Shown here in pieces: positions 6,154 through 14,321 of a stretch of 33,431 bases of DNA; position 1 is the first letter of the stretch; the number at the start of each line of letters is the position of its first letter. The notes beneath the pieces were generated by a model that searched no databases, had not been told where the DNA came from, and saw only the letters and a program-made list of their open reading frames with translations. The stretch is from a bacterium BMS3Bbin14. GTDB lineage: Bacteria > Desulfobacterota > Desulfobulbia > Desulfobulbales > Desulfobulbaceae. The stretch covers positions 1-33,431 of the forward strand of contig BDTX01000013.1 of assembly GCA_002897615.1 (NCBI GenBank), read 5' to 3'. A program made the position numbers and the translations under genes.

Positions 6154-7563
6154 TCAGTTGGCCGCCGGAGAGCATGATGCCGGCAGCACGATGCGTATCC
6201 TGGTCCAGGCGCCGGCCTTGCTCTCCATGGTCACCGTGCCGCCGTGTAACTGGATGATCCGCTTGACAATGGCCAGGCCGAGGCCGGAACCGCCGTGGGC
6301 GATGGAACGCGATTTCTCCACCCTGTAGAATTGCTCGAACACCCTTTCCAGGTCGCGGGCCGGGACTCCCGGCCCGGTATTGAAGAGCTCAATCCGGACC
6401 CGGCCCCGGTCGGTATCGGCCCGGAACTGTATCTCCCCGCCTTCGTGGTTGTATTTGATGGCGTTGTCAATGAGGTTGATCAGAACCCGCCTGATTTTTT
6501 CCCGGTCCGCGTGGATGGGAAAGGGCTCCGGTATTACGACTGTAAGGCGGATGTTTGCCGCCTTGATGATTTCGGCAAATTCTTCGAACACTGAATGGGT
6601 GAGCCGGGCCAGGTCCAATTCTCCGGGTTCATAGGTTTCCTTGAGCTCCAGGGCGGAAAGGTCGAGCAGGTTTTTCACCAGGCGATCCATGCGAAAAAGG
6701 GCGGCGCTCTGGGTGATGAGCTGTTCCCGGAAAGAAGAGGGCAGGTCCCGGCGGTGGACCGCTTCTTCCAGGAAGAGCCGTTGCAGGGTGATGGGTGTCT
6801 TCAGTTCGTGGGAGGCGCTGGCAACGAATTCCTTCTGCCGGGTGAAGGAGAGCTGCAGGCGGTCAAACATGTGATTGAGGGTCGAAGACAACTCGTTGAT
6901 TTCGTCGCGGTTGCCGCCGACCGGTATCCTTTTGTCAAGGGTCCGGTCGGTAATCTCCAGGGCCAGGTTGTTGATGGTGCTGATGGGGCGGAGAATGCGG
7001 CCGGCGACATAATAGCCGACCAGGACGAGGACCAGGCCCGAGCCGATCAGGCCGAGGAGAAGAGAAATAAGCAGGCCGGATATCTCTTCCGCGAGTTTTT
7101 CCATCGGTTTCGCTATCTGGACGAGATAGGTCCGGCCGCCCGCCCGCAGGGTAAAGGACCGGACCCGGAATGCCACCTCGTTGCCGTCACCCTGGCCCAG
7201 GTTTATGACGTGCCGGGGGATGGCGATGGTGACGGTATACCCATGTCTTTTGTGATACAGGGGCAGGTCGGCGTAGCGCGCCATGCTTGATGAGAAGACA
7301 AGAGCATGCTTCTCATCGAAAACCTTGATCCAGTATGGTCTGTCCAGTGACTTCATCACGGTCGGCGGCCGGCGGGGCGCAGCCGGTGTCTCTGTTATCG
7401 GCGCGAAACAGGCCACTACTGCATGGGCCTGGCTGTCCAGTTCGGCATCAAGCAAGCGGTAGGGCTGTTCGATCATTTCATAGAAGACCACCAGGGAAAA
7501 GAAAAAACCGGCCAGAAGTCCGACGCCCGTGATCCACAGGGTTATCCGGTTGCGTATTTTCAT
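6154..7563 (-). CDS. PmrB-like sensor histidine kinase
   Basis: An inner-membrane sensor kinase of 469 residues. A first membrane segment spans about residues 8-28, a periplasmic domain 30-160, and a second membrane segment about 163-187 leading into HAMP. The dimerisation helix has the phospho-accepting His in SASHELKTPI (H252). The ATPase domain shows the N box NLIDNAIKYN and a G box GGSGLGLAIVKRI. The start codon overlaps the stop of the response regulator (TAATG), so the two are translationally coupled. The adjacent aminoarabinose genes suggest a PmrB-like role sensing envelope conditions. The periplasmic part is longer than in enterobacterial PmrB and shows no obvious ExxE iron motif, so the signal is unknown. 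A QseC- or TctE-type kinase name would be equally defensible by domain order. Confidence 0.9.
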   Translation of the reverse strand: MKIRNRITLWITGVGLLAGFFFSLVVFYEMIEQPYRLLDAELDSQAHAVVACFAPITETPAAPRRPPTVMKSLDRPYWIKVFDEKHALVFSSSMARYADLPLYHKRHGYTVTIAIPRHVINLGQGDGNEVAFRVRSFTLRAGGRTYLVQIAKPMEKLAEEISGLLISLLLGLIGSGLVLVLVGYYVAGRILRPISTINNLALEITDRTLDKRIPVGGNRDEINELSSTLNHMFDRLQLSFTRQKEFVASASHELKTPITLQRLFLEEAVHRRDLPSSFREQLITQSAALFRMDRLVKNLLDLSALELKETYEPGELDLARLTHSVFEEFAEIIKAANIRLTVVIPEPFPIHADREKIRRVLINLIDNAIKYNHEGGEIQFRADTDRGRVRIELFNTGPGVPARDLERVFEQFYRVEKSRSIAHGGSGLGLAIVKRIIQLHGGTVTMESKAGAWTRIRIVLPASCSPAAN

Positions 7564-8240
7564 TACGTTCCATCCCTGATCATGTAGCCGATTCCCCGTA
7601 CGGTACCGACCAGCTTGCCGTCAACGTCATTAATCTTCCGGCGGATATTTTTTATGTGTACGTCAATATTGTTGGACATGGTAAAGGGATCGAAATCATC
7701 GCCCCAGACATGTTCGGCCATGCTGAAGCGGGACACGGCACGATTTTTATTGTAAAGAAGAAATTCCAGGATGGAAAATTCCCTGGGGGTCAGGCTGACG
7801 GCCTGGTCACCGCGGGACACTTCACGGGTCGCGGTGTCCAGGCGCAGATCCAGGAGCTGCAGAATCGAGGAGCCGTGAGCCCCGCCACGGCGCAGCAGCG
7901 CCCGGATGCGGGCCAGCAGCTCGGCCATGGAAAACGGTTTGGCCAGGTAATCGTCGGCGCCCAGGTCCAACCCCTTGACCCGGTCGTCGACTGCTCCCCT
8001 GGCGGTTAACATCAGCACCGGCGTGGAGATTTTCTCCGCCCGGAGTTCCTGCAGGACGGCAAAGCCATCCTTTTCGGGCAGCATGATATCGAGGATAACC
8101 AGGTCGTACGGCTCGGCGAAGAGCTGTTCCAGGGCCGTGTCGCCATCCAGGGCCGTGTCGACGGTATAGTTTTGCTTTCTCAGCATCCGGCCGACCTGCT
8201 CCAGCAATTCCGGTTCATCGTCAACGAGCAGAATTCTCAT
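7563..8240 (-). CDS. PmrA-like OmpR-family response regulator
   Basis: A standard 225-residue response regulator. The receiver has acidic D7/D8, phospho-acceptor D51 (LVILDIMLP), a conserved Thr in LMLTARG and Lys in LAKPFS. It is followed by an OmpR/PhoB winged-helix domain (TPREFSILEFLL ... NIDVHIKNIRRKI ... VRGIGYMI). It lies between the flippase subunit gene and the kinase gene on the same strand. Its likely targets are the divergent arn promoters; a 10-bp direct repeat at 9041-9060 is a candidate site. The PmrA-like label is inferred from neighbours, not from any residue unique to PmrA. Confidence 0.92.
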   Translation of the reverse strand: MRILLVDDEPELLEQVGRMLRKQNYTVDTALDGDTALEQLFAEPYDLVILDIMLPEKDGFAVLQELRAEKISTPVLMLTARGAVDDRVKGLDLGADDYLAKPFSMAELLARIRALLRRGGAHGSSILQLLDLRLDTATREVSRGDQAVSLTPREFSILEFLLYNKNRAVSRFSMAEHVWGDDFDPFTMSNNIDVHIKNIRRKINDVDGKLVGTVRGIGYMIRDGT

Positions 8241-8271
8241 GGCGCCCCCTGCCTGCCATCGCCGGTGCAGC

Positions 8272-8643
8272 CTAAGCCGGCCTGGTGATCAACCAGACCC
8301 CGAAACAGATGACGATAATCCCGGACCAGCGCATAACCCCCATGGCCTCGTTAAAGAGAAGCTTCCCCGCCAGGGCGGTCACGATATAACCGACGGACAG
8401 CAGGGGATAGGCATAGCTGACCTCAACCCGGGACAGGACCAGTAACCAGATGACCACACTTATCACGTAACAGCCGAGACCTGCCAGTATAAAGGGGTTC
8501 AGCGCAGCCGCCGGTGCCGTATTGATCAGGCTGTCCAGCTTGAAGCTGAAATGGCCTATGGTGCGCATGCCCTGCTTGAGCGCAAGCTGGGCCATGGCAT
8601 TGAGCAGCACGCCGGAGAGGATCAGCGGCAGGTATCGATTCAT
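8272..8643 (-). CDS. ArnE/ArnF-type flippase subunit (SMR-like, four membrane helices)
   Basis: A 123-residue protein of four hydrophobic helices belonging to the small-multidrug-resistance/EamA-like group. Recognisable parts are LLNAMAQLALKQGM near the start and VSYAYPLLSVGYIVTALAG in the second half. In Enterobacteria, ArnE and ArnF together are thought to move undecaprenyl-phosphate-L-Ara4N to the periplasmic face of the inner membrane. Here there is one gene, so it may act as a homodimer. It starts 3 bases after the stop of the 58-residue gene and ends 31 bases before the response regulator. It may equally be an SMR-type exporter of another substrate; the arn context makes the flippase role more likely. 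Confidence 0.8.
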   Translation of the reverse strand: MNRYLPLILSGVLLNAMAQLALKQGMRTIGHFSFKLDSLINTAPAAALNPFILAGLGCYVISVVIWLLVLSRVEVSYAYPLLSVGYIVTALAGKLLFNEAMGVMRWSGIIVICFGVWLITRPA

Positions 8644-8646
8644 AGT

Positions 8647-8823
8647 TTATTTCTCCTTTGGGGTGATGGTTGATTTCGTTTTGGCAAGCACTTCGTCCCC
8701 GTCCATTCCGGGGGGGGGCGAACCGCAGGGATAAACATGGATCTCCGGATTTTTGCCGCAGTATACCCGGTCGTTCATGAAGAAATGGTGAAAACGGGTC
8801 TTGCAATGAGCGAAAAACTTCAT
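8647..8823 (-). CDS. Small Cys-containing protein of unknown function, 58 aa
   Basis: The frame starts MKFFAHCKTRFHHFFMNDR and ends in TAA only 3 bases before the flippase-subunit ATG. It has three Cys residues (7, 22, 33) near His residues (6, 12, 13, 29) and a PCGSPPPGMDGDEV segment, which could suit metal binding, though this is inference. The three consecutive Pro codons are a run of nine C residues (8710-8718 on the plus strand as G). The ribosome site is weak (GAAG about 5 bases upstream). A TATAAT hexamer on this strand lies about 30 bases upstream of the ATG. If real, it is the first gene of the flippase-regulator-kinase unit. I know no family for it. Confidence 0.55.
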   Translation of the reverse strand: MKFFAHCKTRFHHFFMNDRVYCGKNPEIHVYPCGSPPPGMDGDEVLAKTKSTITPKEK

Positions 8824-8853
8824 CGTTTCTTCATTTTCAGATGGTAAGTAATC

Positions 8854-8859
8854 ATTATA
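8854..8859 (-). promoter_or_regulatory. Candidate -10 hexamer for the minus-strand pmr/flippase unit
   Basis: TATAAT on the minus strand sits in a very AT-rich stretch (8846-8885), about 30 bases upstream of the 58-residue gene's ATG. No good TTGACA hexamer is seen at 16-18 bases, so activation by a regulator would be expected if this is a promoter. Confidence 0.35.
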
Positions 8860-8918
8860 TGATAATTAAACAATATATGCTATGGTGTCCCCGATATCGT
8901 TAATCTTGGTGGCTCTTG

Positions 8919-9035
8919 ACCAAACTCGGCTAATATAAATATCCTGGATTCCCGCTGCCGCGGGAATGACAATAAAAGCCAACAATCCGTCATCCCCGAG
9001 CAGGCTGGGCGCAGGTTCGTCAAGCTGAGTTTGGT
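8919..9035 (+). mobile_element. MITE-like repeat, copy 2, in the arn control region
   Basis: A 117-bp non-coding element with 12-bp terminal inverted repeats differing at one position: ACCAAACTCGGC (8919-8930) and GCTGAGTTTGGT (9024-9035). Its inside matches the copy at 5991-6120 in reverse orientation. An internal short palindrome, ATTCCCGCtgccGCGGGAAT, is also present. No clear target-site duplication is visible. It fills almost the whole space between the AT-rich minus-strand promoter region and the arnB start, so it probably shapes arn transcription. Confidence 0.65.
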
Positions 9036-9040
9036 ATGAG

Positions 9041-9060
9041 TTTTTAAGGATTTTTAAGGT
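9041..9060 (+). promoter_or_regulatory. 10-bp direct repeat TTTTTAAGG(A/T), candidate regulator site and arnB ribosome site
   Basis: TTTTTAAGGA and TTTTTAAGGT stand head to tail with an exact 10-bp period. TTTAAG half-sites resemble the enterobacterial PmrA box (YTTAAK-N5-YTTAAK), but the spacing here is 4, not 5. The second unit also supplies AAGG as the likely arnB ribosome site, about 9 bases before the GTG. That position is late for an activator site, so repression or a purely translational role is possible. Confidence 0.35.
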
Positions 9061-9068
9061 GGTTCTCG

Positions 9069-10220
9069 GTGCGAAAAGATTTTTTGCCATTTTCCCGGCC
9101 CTCTATCAGTGAAGAGGAGATTGCGGCGGTTGACGAGGTCTTGCGCAGCGGCTGGATCACTACCGGGCCGAAAACGGCCGGCTTTGAGGAGATGTTCCAC
9201 CGTTATTGCGGGGCCGGCGGCGCGGTTGCGCTTTCTTCGGCCACCGGCGGCATGGATCTTCTGCTGGCCGCCCTTGACATCGGTCCGGGCGATGAGGTGG
9301 TGACCCCGTCCATGACCTGGGTCTCCACTGTGAACCTGATTGTGCGCCACGGCGCCACGCCGGTCTTTGCCGATGTTGACCGCGATACGCTGATGGTCAA
9401 CGCGGAACTGCTCAAACCCTGCCTCAGTGAATTCACCAGGCTCATCGTGCCGGTGCACTTTGCCGGGGCGGCCGTGGATATGGGGCCGATCCGCCGACTT
9501 GCCGCCGACAATCGGATTCATCTCGCGGAAGACGCGGCCCACGCCGCCGGCACCGAATACCGGGGGGAGAAAATCGGTCGCCGGGGAACCGCCATTTTTT
9601 CATTTCATCCCATAAAAAACATGACTACCGGCGAGGGCGGGATGTTCTGTAGCGATGCCCCGGCCCTGCTGGACCGGGTCCGGCGGCTGAAATTTCACGG
9701 CCTGGGCGTTGATGCCTATGATCGCCGGCAACAGGGCCGTTCGCCCCAGGCCGAGGTCCTCGAGCCGGGCTACAAGTACAATATGACCGATATCGCGGCC
9801 GCCCTGGGGACCGGGCAGCTTGGCCGTCTGGATTCCTTTATCGCCCGCCGGACGGAACTGGCTCAATATTACCTGGAACGGTTGGCCACGGTTGATGAAC
9901 TCCTGCCCCTGGCCATGCCGGCCTGGGAGCAGCGCCATGCCTGGCATCTGTTTATCGTCCGGCTTGATATTGACCGGGCCGGTATCAGCCGCAATTCCTT
10001 TATGGCTGAACTGCAGAAAAAAAATATCGGCACCGGAATTCATTTCCGGGCCGTGCATGAGCAGAAGTACTACCGGGAGACGCTGAAGCTGCCTCCCGGC
10101 ATCCTGCCGGCCACGGAATGGAACTCGGAACGAATCTGTTCCCTGCCTCTTTTCCCGGCCATGACCATGGATGACGTCGACGATGTGGTCGCCGCGATCA
10201 AAGAGGTGTTGGTGCGATGA
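9069..10220 (+). CDS. arnB: UDP-4-amino-4-deoxy-L-arabinose aminotransferase ArnB
   Basis: A PLP-dependent DegT/DnrJ/EryC1-family aminotransferase that makes UDP-L-Ara4N from the 4-keto pentose using glutamate. At 383 residues it matches the family length. The opening [21 protein letters not shown] is typical of ArnB. The cofactor Lys is K183 in [15 protein letters not shown], preceded by [23 protein letters not shown] closes the active site region. The start is a GTG at 9069 preceded by AAGG. Its last four bases overlap the arnC start (ATGA), indicating coupling. First gene of the plus-strand arn operon. Confidence 0.95.
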   Translation: MRKDFLPFSRPSISEEEIAAVDEVLRSGWITTGPKTAGFEEMFHRYCGAGGAVALSSATGGMDLLLAALDIGPGDEVVTPSMTWVSTVNLIVRHGATPVFADVDRDTLMVNAELLKPCLSEFTRLIVPVHFAGAAVDMGPIRRLAADNRIHLAEDAAHAAGTEYRGEKIGRRGTAIFSFHPIKNMTTGEGGMFCSDAPALLDRVRRLKFHGLGVDAYDRRQQGRSPQAEVLEPGYKYNMTDIAAALGTGQLGRLDSFIARRTELAQYYLERLATVDELLPLAMPAWEQRHAWHLFIVRLDIDRAGISRNSFMAELQKKNIGTGIHFRAVHEQKYYRETLKLPPGILPATEWNSERICSLPLFPAMTMDDVDDVVAAIKEVLVR

Positions 10221-11158
10221 AAAAACTTGATCTGTCTGTTGTTATTCCCGTTCTGAACGAGAGTGATAATCTGTCGGAATTGCTGCGCCGCTGTCTTGCC
10301 GCCTGCCGTGAAACCGGCGGGTCGTTTGAAATTATTCTGGTCGATGACGGCAGCACGGACGGCTCGACCGCCATGATCGCCGACGCCGCCGTCCAGCACG
10401 GGCCGGAGGTGGTCGCGGTGCTGCTGAACCGGAATTACGGTCAGCATGCGGCGGTCTGTGCCGGGCTCTCCCAGAGTTGCGGCGAGATTGTCGTGACCCT
10501 GGACGCCGACCTGCAGAATCCGCCCGAGGAGATCCCGAACCTGGTGCGGGAAATGAAGAAGGGCTACGATGTTGTCGGCACGGTGCGCGAAAATCGGCGG
10601 GACAGTCTGTTCCGGCGCCTGGCCTCCTCGCTGGTCAACTACATGGTTCGCCGCGCCACCGGTGTGATGATGCACGATTACGGCTGCATGCTGCGGGCCT
10701 ATAGCCGGCCCATTGTCGAGGCCATCCTCCAGTGCCGGGAACACTCCACTTTTATTCCGATTCTGGCCAACAGCTTTGCCCGCACCACCTCGGAGATCCA
10801 GGTCCGGCATGAGTCGCGCCGCCGGGGGGACTCGAAATATTCCTTTTTCAAGCTGATCTCCCTCCAGTTTGACCTTCTGACCTCCATGTCGACCTTCCCC
10901 CTGCGCCTGCTCTCCATCATCGGGACCATCATTGCCGCCGGCGGCATGACCTTCGGCACTTTTCTCCTGATCATGCGTTTTGTCCGGGGCTCGGTCTGGG
11001 CGGCCAACGGAGTTTTTACGCTTTTCGCCGTTCTTTTTATTTTTATCGGCGCCCAGTTTATCGGCCTGGGTCTGCTGGGTGAATATATCGGCCGTATTTA
11101 CTGGGATGTCCGGGGGCGGCCCCGTTACTTTGTTCAACAAATAATAAATGGTAAGTGA
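10217..11158 (+). CDS. arnC: Undecaprenyl-phosphate 4-deoxy-4-formamido-L-arabinose transferase ArnC
   Basis: An inner-membrane GT2 glycosyltransferase of 313 residues. The GT-A domain carries [24 protein letters not shown] and the metal-binding segment [13 protein letters not shown]. Two C-terminal membrane helices follow (from [16 protein letters not shown] and from [16 protein letters not shown]), ending [21 protein letters not shown], as in ArnC and related DPM1-like enzymes. It transfers formylated Ara4N from UDP to undecaprenyl phosphate. The stop codon lies inside the left arm of the palindromic repeat that separates it from arnA. Confidence 0.94.
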   Translation: MKKLDLSVVIPVLNESDNLSELLRRCLAACRETGGSFEIILVDDGSTDGSTAMIADAAVQHGPEVVAVLLNRNYGQHAAVCAGLSQSCGEIVVTLDADLQNPPEEIPNLVREMKKGYDVVGTVRENRRDSLFRRLASSLVNYMVRRATGVMMHDYGCMLRAYSRPIVEAILQCREHSTFIPILANSFARTTSEIQVRHESRRRGDSKYSFFKLISLQFDLLTSMSTFPLRLLSIIGTIIAAGGMTFGTFLLIMRFVRGSVWAANGVFTLFAVLFIFIGAQFIGLGLLGEYIGRIYWDVRGRPRYFVQQIINGK

Positions 11159-11260
11159 TCAGGGGCACCACATCTTTGCACGATCGCGATCGCCCGCATA
11201 GAGGAACTATAGCGAACGATCGCGCTTGCACAAATATGCGGCACCCCTGACCACTTATAG
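11151..11260. repeat. Long imperfect palindrome inside the arn operon
   Basis: The left arm (11151-11192) starts GTAAGTGATCAGGGGCACC. The right arm (11213-11260), read in complement, starts CTATAAGTGGTCAGGGGTGC. About 40 bases pair on each side with few mismatches, both passing through TGCA and GCGATCG blocks, around a 20-base loop. There is no T run, so it is not a standard terminator. Size and shape fit a REP/MITE-type element. It overlaps the arnC stop codon and would form a stable hairpin in the arn transcript. Confidence 0.7.
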
Positions 11261-11303
11261 CGATTGAGTACGTGAAACCGCCTAGTTATATGTCCTGTGA
11301 TGA

Positions 11304-11394
11304 GTTGCAATAAATGGTGCCCAGGGGGCGGAACAGCCGGAAGCAAGTCCGGACGCCCCGACTGAATAGTCAGTGTCAGGCCCGTTTTTGCAAC
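11304..11394 (+). ncRNA. Candidate structured leader RNA upstream of arnA
   Basis: A closing stem GTTGCAA (11304-11310) with TTGCAAC (11388-11394) encloses a long arm made of GGGGCG (11325-11330) with CGCCCC (11354-11359) and CCGGA (11337-11341) with TCCGG (11348-11352). A small ACT-gaat-AGT hairpin (11361-11370) follows. The layout is a multi-branched fold ending 33 bases before the arnA ATG. I do not recognise it as a known riboswitch class. It could be a regulatory leader or the remnant of a mobile element. Confidence 0.4.
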
Positions 11395-11427
11395 AAGCAT
11401 TAAAATTTGGCAACCGGGAAAAAATAT

Positions 11428-13428
11428 ATGAAAACTGTTGTTCTTGCCTATCATAATATCGGCTGCGCAGGCATAGCCGCGCTGCTTGATCACGGTTATG
11501 ATGTCCAGGCCGTGTTTACTCATAAAGACGATCCGAGCGAAAACCTGTGGTTTGATTCGGTGGCCGAGATGGCGGCTCAAAACGGCCTGCCGGTCTATGC
11601 GCCCGATAACATCAACCATCCGCTCTGGGTCGAGCGGATCCGGGAACTGGCTCCGGATATCATCTTTTCCTTTTATTACCGGGCCATGGTCGGCCGGGAA
11701 GTCCTGGCTATTCCGCCGCAGGGCGCCCTCAACCTGCACGGCTCACTCCTGCCCGCCTATCGCGGCCGTTGCCCGGTCAACTGGGTGCTGGTCAACGGTG
11801 AGCCGGAAACCGGCGTGACCCTGCATTATATGACGCCCCGGCCCGACGACGGCGACATTGTCGATCAGCGGCGGGTTGCTGTTTCGGAGAACGACACGGC
11901 CCTTACCCTGCATCATAAAATGACCGCCGCGGCCAAGCAGTTGCTGGATACCGCCCTGCCCATGCTGCAGAGCGGCACCGCCTCCCGGATCCCTCAACAA
12001 CCGGGCCTGGCCTCGTATTTCGGCGGCCGGCAGCCGGCGGACGGCGAGATCGACTGGCAGCAGGACGCGGTGCGGGTGCATAACCTGGTTCGCGCGGTCA
12101 CCCGCCCTTATCCCGGGGCCTTCAGTTATCACGGCAACCAGAAATGTCTGTTCTGGTCGGTGGGGGTCACGGCAGGAGAAAAGGACAGCCGGCCCGGCAC
12201 GGTCCTCTCCGTTGATCCTCTTGTCATCAGCTGCGGCCGGGATGCCGTCCGGGTAGACACCGGCCAGCCGGAAGACGGCCTGTTCATGAACGGCAGTCAA
12301 CTGGGCGCCGAATTGAACCTGGCCGCCGGTATGCGGTTCGGGCGGAAGAAAGACCTGCTCGCCGGCGGGCGGCGGAAAAAACATGTCCTTATTCTCGGGG
12401 TCAACGGCTTTATCGGCAATCACCTGAGTGAACGTCTGCTGGAGAGCGGTCGTTACAAGGTGCACGGCATGGATCTCGGTTCCGATGCCATTGGCCGGCT
12501 GCTCGGCCGGCCCGATTTTTACTTCAGCGAGGGTGATATCTCCATTCACCGGGAATGGATCGAATACCATGTTCGCAAGTGCGACATCGTCCTGCCGCTG
12601 GTCGCCATTGCCACGCCGGCTGAATATGTCCGCAATCCCCTGAAGGTCTTTGAGCTCGACTTTGAGGAGAATCTGCGGGTTGTCCGCTATTGCGCCAAGT
12701 ATGGAAAACGGATTATTTTTCCGTCAACCTCCGAGGTCTACGGCATGTGCGACGACCCGGAGTTCGACGAGGACAACTCCCGCCTGGTGCTCGGCCCGAT
12801 CCACAAGCAGCGTTGGATCTATTCCTGCTGCAAGCAGCTTCTGGACCGGGTCATCTGGGCCTACGGCGCCACCCGGGGCCTGCAGTTTACCTTGATCCGT
12901 CCCTTTAACTGGATCGGCCCGCGCCTGGACAAACTGGAATCGGCCCGGATCGGCAGTTCGCGGGTCATCACCCAGCTTATTCTCAACCTGGTGGAGGGGA
13001 CGCCCATCAACCTGGTGGATGGCGGCGCTCAGAAACGGTGCTTCACGGACGTGAAAGACGGGGTCGAGTGTTTGTTCCGCATCATTGAAAACAAGGACAA
13101 CTGCTGCGACGGCAAGATCATCAATATCGGCAATCCGGACAACCAGGCCAGTATCAGCGAACTGGCCGCCGGTCTGACCGAAAAATTCCAGCAGCATCCC
13201 CTGCGGGATCAATTCCCGCCCCTGGCCGGCATCCGCGCCGTGGAGAGCCGGGCCTTTTACGGCTCCGGCTATCAGGATGTTCAGCATCGGCTGCCGTCCA
13301 TCCGCCAGGCCCGGCGCCTGCTCGGCTGGCAGCCTGTCGTTCCCCTTGAGCAGTCTGTTGCCGAGACCCTTGATTTCTTTCTCCGCCAGGCCCTGGAAAC
13401 AACCGATCAATGTGTCCCGGAGAAATAA
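11428..13428 (+). CDS. arnA: Bifunctional UDP-L-Ara4N formyltransferase / UDP-glucuronate decarboxylase ArnA
   Basis: A cytosolic two-domain enzyme of 666 residues (the E. coli enzyme has 660). The N-terminal domain formylates UDP-L-Ara4N using 10-formyl-THF. N102 and H104 in [14 protein letters not shown] and D140 in TPRPDDGD match the E. coli catalytic residue numbers exactly. The C-terminal SDR domain oxidises and decarboxylates UDP-glucuronate. It shows [12 protein letters not shown] for [12 protein letters not shown] with the catalytic Ser-Glu, YSCCK for the Tyr/Lys pair, and an Arg in [13 protein letters not shown]. The frame is open to a TTG at 11407, but MKTVVLAYH from the ATG at 11428 matches the family start. 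The stop overlaps arnD by 19 bases. It lies 269 bases after arnC, the only large gap in the operon. Confidence 0.96.
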   Translation: MKTVVLAYHNIGCAGIAALLDHGYDVQAVFTHKDDPSENLWFDSVAEMAAQNGLPVYAPDNINHPLWVERIRELAPDIIFSFYYRAMVGREVLAIPPQGALNLHGSLLPAYRGRCPVNWVLVNGEPETGVTLHYMTPRPDDGDIVDQRRVAVSENDTALTLHHKMTAAAKQLLDTALPMLQSGTASRIPQQPGLASYFGGRQPADGEIDWQQDAVRVHNLVRAVTRPYPGAFSYHGNQKCLFWSVGVTAGEKDSRPGTVLSVDPLVISCGRDAVRVDTGQPEDGLFMNGSQLGAELNLAAGMRFGRKKDLLAGGRRKKHVLILGVNGFIGNHLSERLLESGRYKVHGMDLGSDAIGRLLGRPDFYFSEGDISIHREWIEYHVRKCDIVLPLVAIATPAEYVRNPLKVFELDFEENLRVVRYCAKYGKRIIFPSTSEVYGMCDDPEFDEDNSRLVLGPIHKQRWIYSCCKQLLDRVIWAYGATRGLQFTLIRPFNWIGPRLDKLESARIGSSRVITQLILNLVEGTPINLVDGGAQKRCFTDVKDGVECLFRIIENKDNCCDGKIINIGNPDNQASISELAAGLTEKFQQHPLRDQFPPLAGIRAVESRAFYGSGYQDVQHRLPSIRQARRLLGWQPVVPLEQSVAETLDFFLRQALETTDQCVPEK

Positions 13429-14321
13429 AAGCCGGTCTGCGCATCGATGTCGATACTCTGCGGGGAACGCGGCTCGGCGTCCCCGGCCTGCTGCATGTCC
13501 TGGCGCGCCATCAGCTGCAGGCCACCTTTTTCTTTTCCGTGGGGCCGGACAACATGGGCCGACATCTCTGGCGTCTGCTGCGGCCCACGTTTCTGGCCAA
13601 GATGGTCCGTAACCGGGCCGTCAATCTTTACGGCTGGGACATCCTCCTGCGGGGAACACTGTGGCCGGGGGCGATGATCGGCAGGCAATGCGCCGCCGAA
13701 ATCCGGCAGGCCGCCGAGGCCGGCCACGAGATCGGCCTGCATGCCTGGGACCACCATCGCTGGCAATCCCGGGTAACAAAAATGAATGGCGGGGAGGTGT
13801 GGCAGGAGATGGACCGGGGCCGGGAAGTGCTGGAGAATATTATCGGCAGGCCGGTTCGCTGCGCGGCTGCCCCGGCCTGGCGCATCACCGACACCGCGCT
13901 CAAACAGAGGGAGAAATTCGCTTTTCATTACAACTCGGACTGTCGCGGCCAATCCGTCTTTTATCCCCTGGTTGAAGGGCGGACGCTCTCCCGGCCCCAG
14001 GTCCCGACAACCCTGCCGACCTACGACGAACTGATCGGCAGAAACGGCATTACTTCGCGCAATTACAATGAACACCTTATCAAACTCTTCAGGCCCGGCC
14101 GGCTCAATGTCCTGACCATTCATGCCGAGGCGGAAGGCATAAGTTGCCTGGGCCTGTTTCAGGATTTTTTAAAAAAGGCCCGGCAGCGGGGGATCACCTT
14201 GGCGCCGCTCATGGATATGCTGAACAGCAGTGAAGCCATCGGCACCTCGGCAATCGTGCCGGCGAGGGTAGGGGGCCGTGACGGCTGGATATCCTCGCAG
14301 GAGACCGGGCCGCGGCCATGA
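13410..14321 (+). CDS. arnD: 4-deoxy-4-formamido-L-arabinose-phosphoundecaprenol deformylase ArnD
   Basis: A polysaccharide-deacetylase-fold (NodB/CE4) enzyme of 303 residues that removes the formyl group once the sugar sits on undecaprenyl phosphate. The metal site is visible as the early Asp pair region (GLRIDVDT) and the His pair in [23 protein letters not shown] and a late TIHAEAEG segment are characteristic of ArnD. It overlaps the arnA end by 19 bases and its own TGA overlaps the arnT ATG (ATGA), so translation of the three is probably coupled. No membrane segment is evident. The C-terminal extension after [11 protein letters not shown] looks unstructured. Confidence 0.93.
   Translation: MCPGEIKAGLRIDVDTLRGTRLGVPGLLHVLARHQLQATFFFSVGPDNMGRHLWRLLRPTFLAKMVRNRAVNLYGWDILLRGTLWPGAMIGRQCAAEIRQAAEAGHEIGLHAWDHHRWQSRVTKMNGGEVWQEMDRGREVLENIIGRPVRCAAAPAWRITDTALKQREKFAFHYNSDCRGQSVFYPLVEGRTLSRPQVPTTLPTYDELIGRNGITSRNYNEHLIKLFRPGRLNVLTIHAEAEGISCLGLFQDFLKKARQRGITLAPLMDMLNSSEAIGTSAIVPARVGGRDGWISSQETGPRP

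Noticed and set aside
8423..8806. 127-codon minus frame overlapping the small Cys protein and flippase subunit
   Set aside because: It is a shifted frame of both; the 58-codon frame has better spacing and the flippase subunit is recognisable.
11151..11260. Operon terminator after arnC
   Set aside because: There is no T run, and arnA-D-T clearly belong to the same pathway; repeat-element features fit better.
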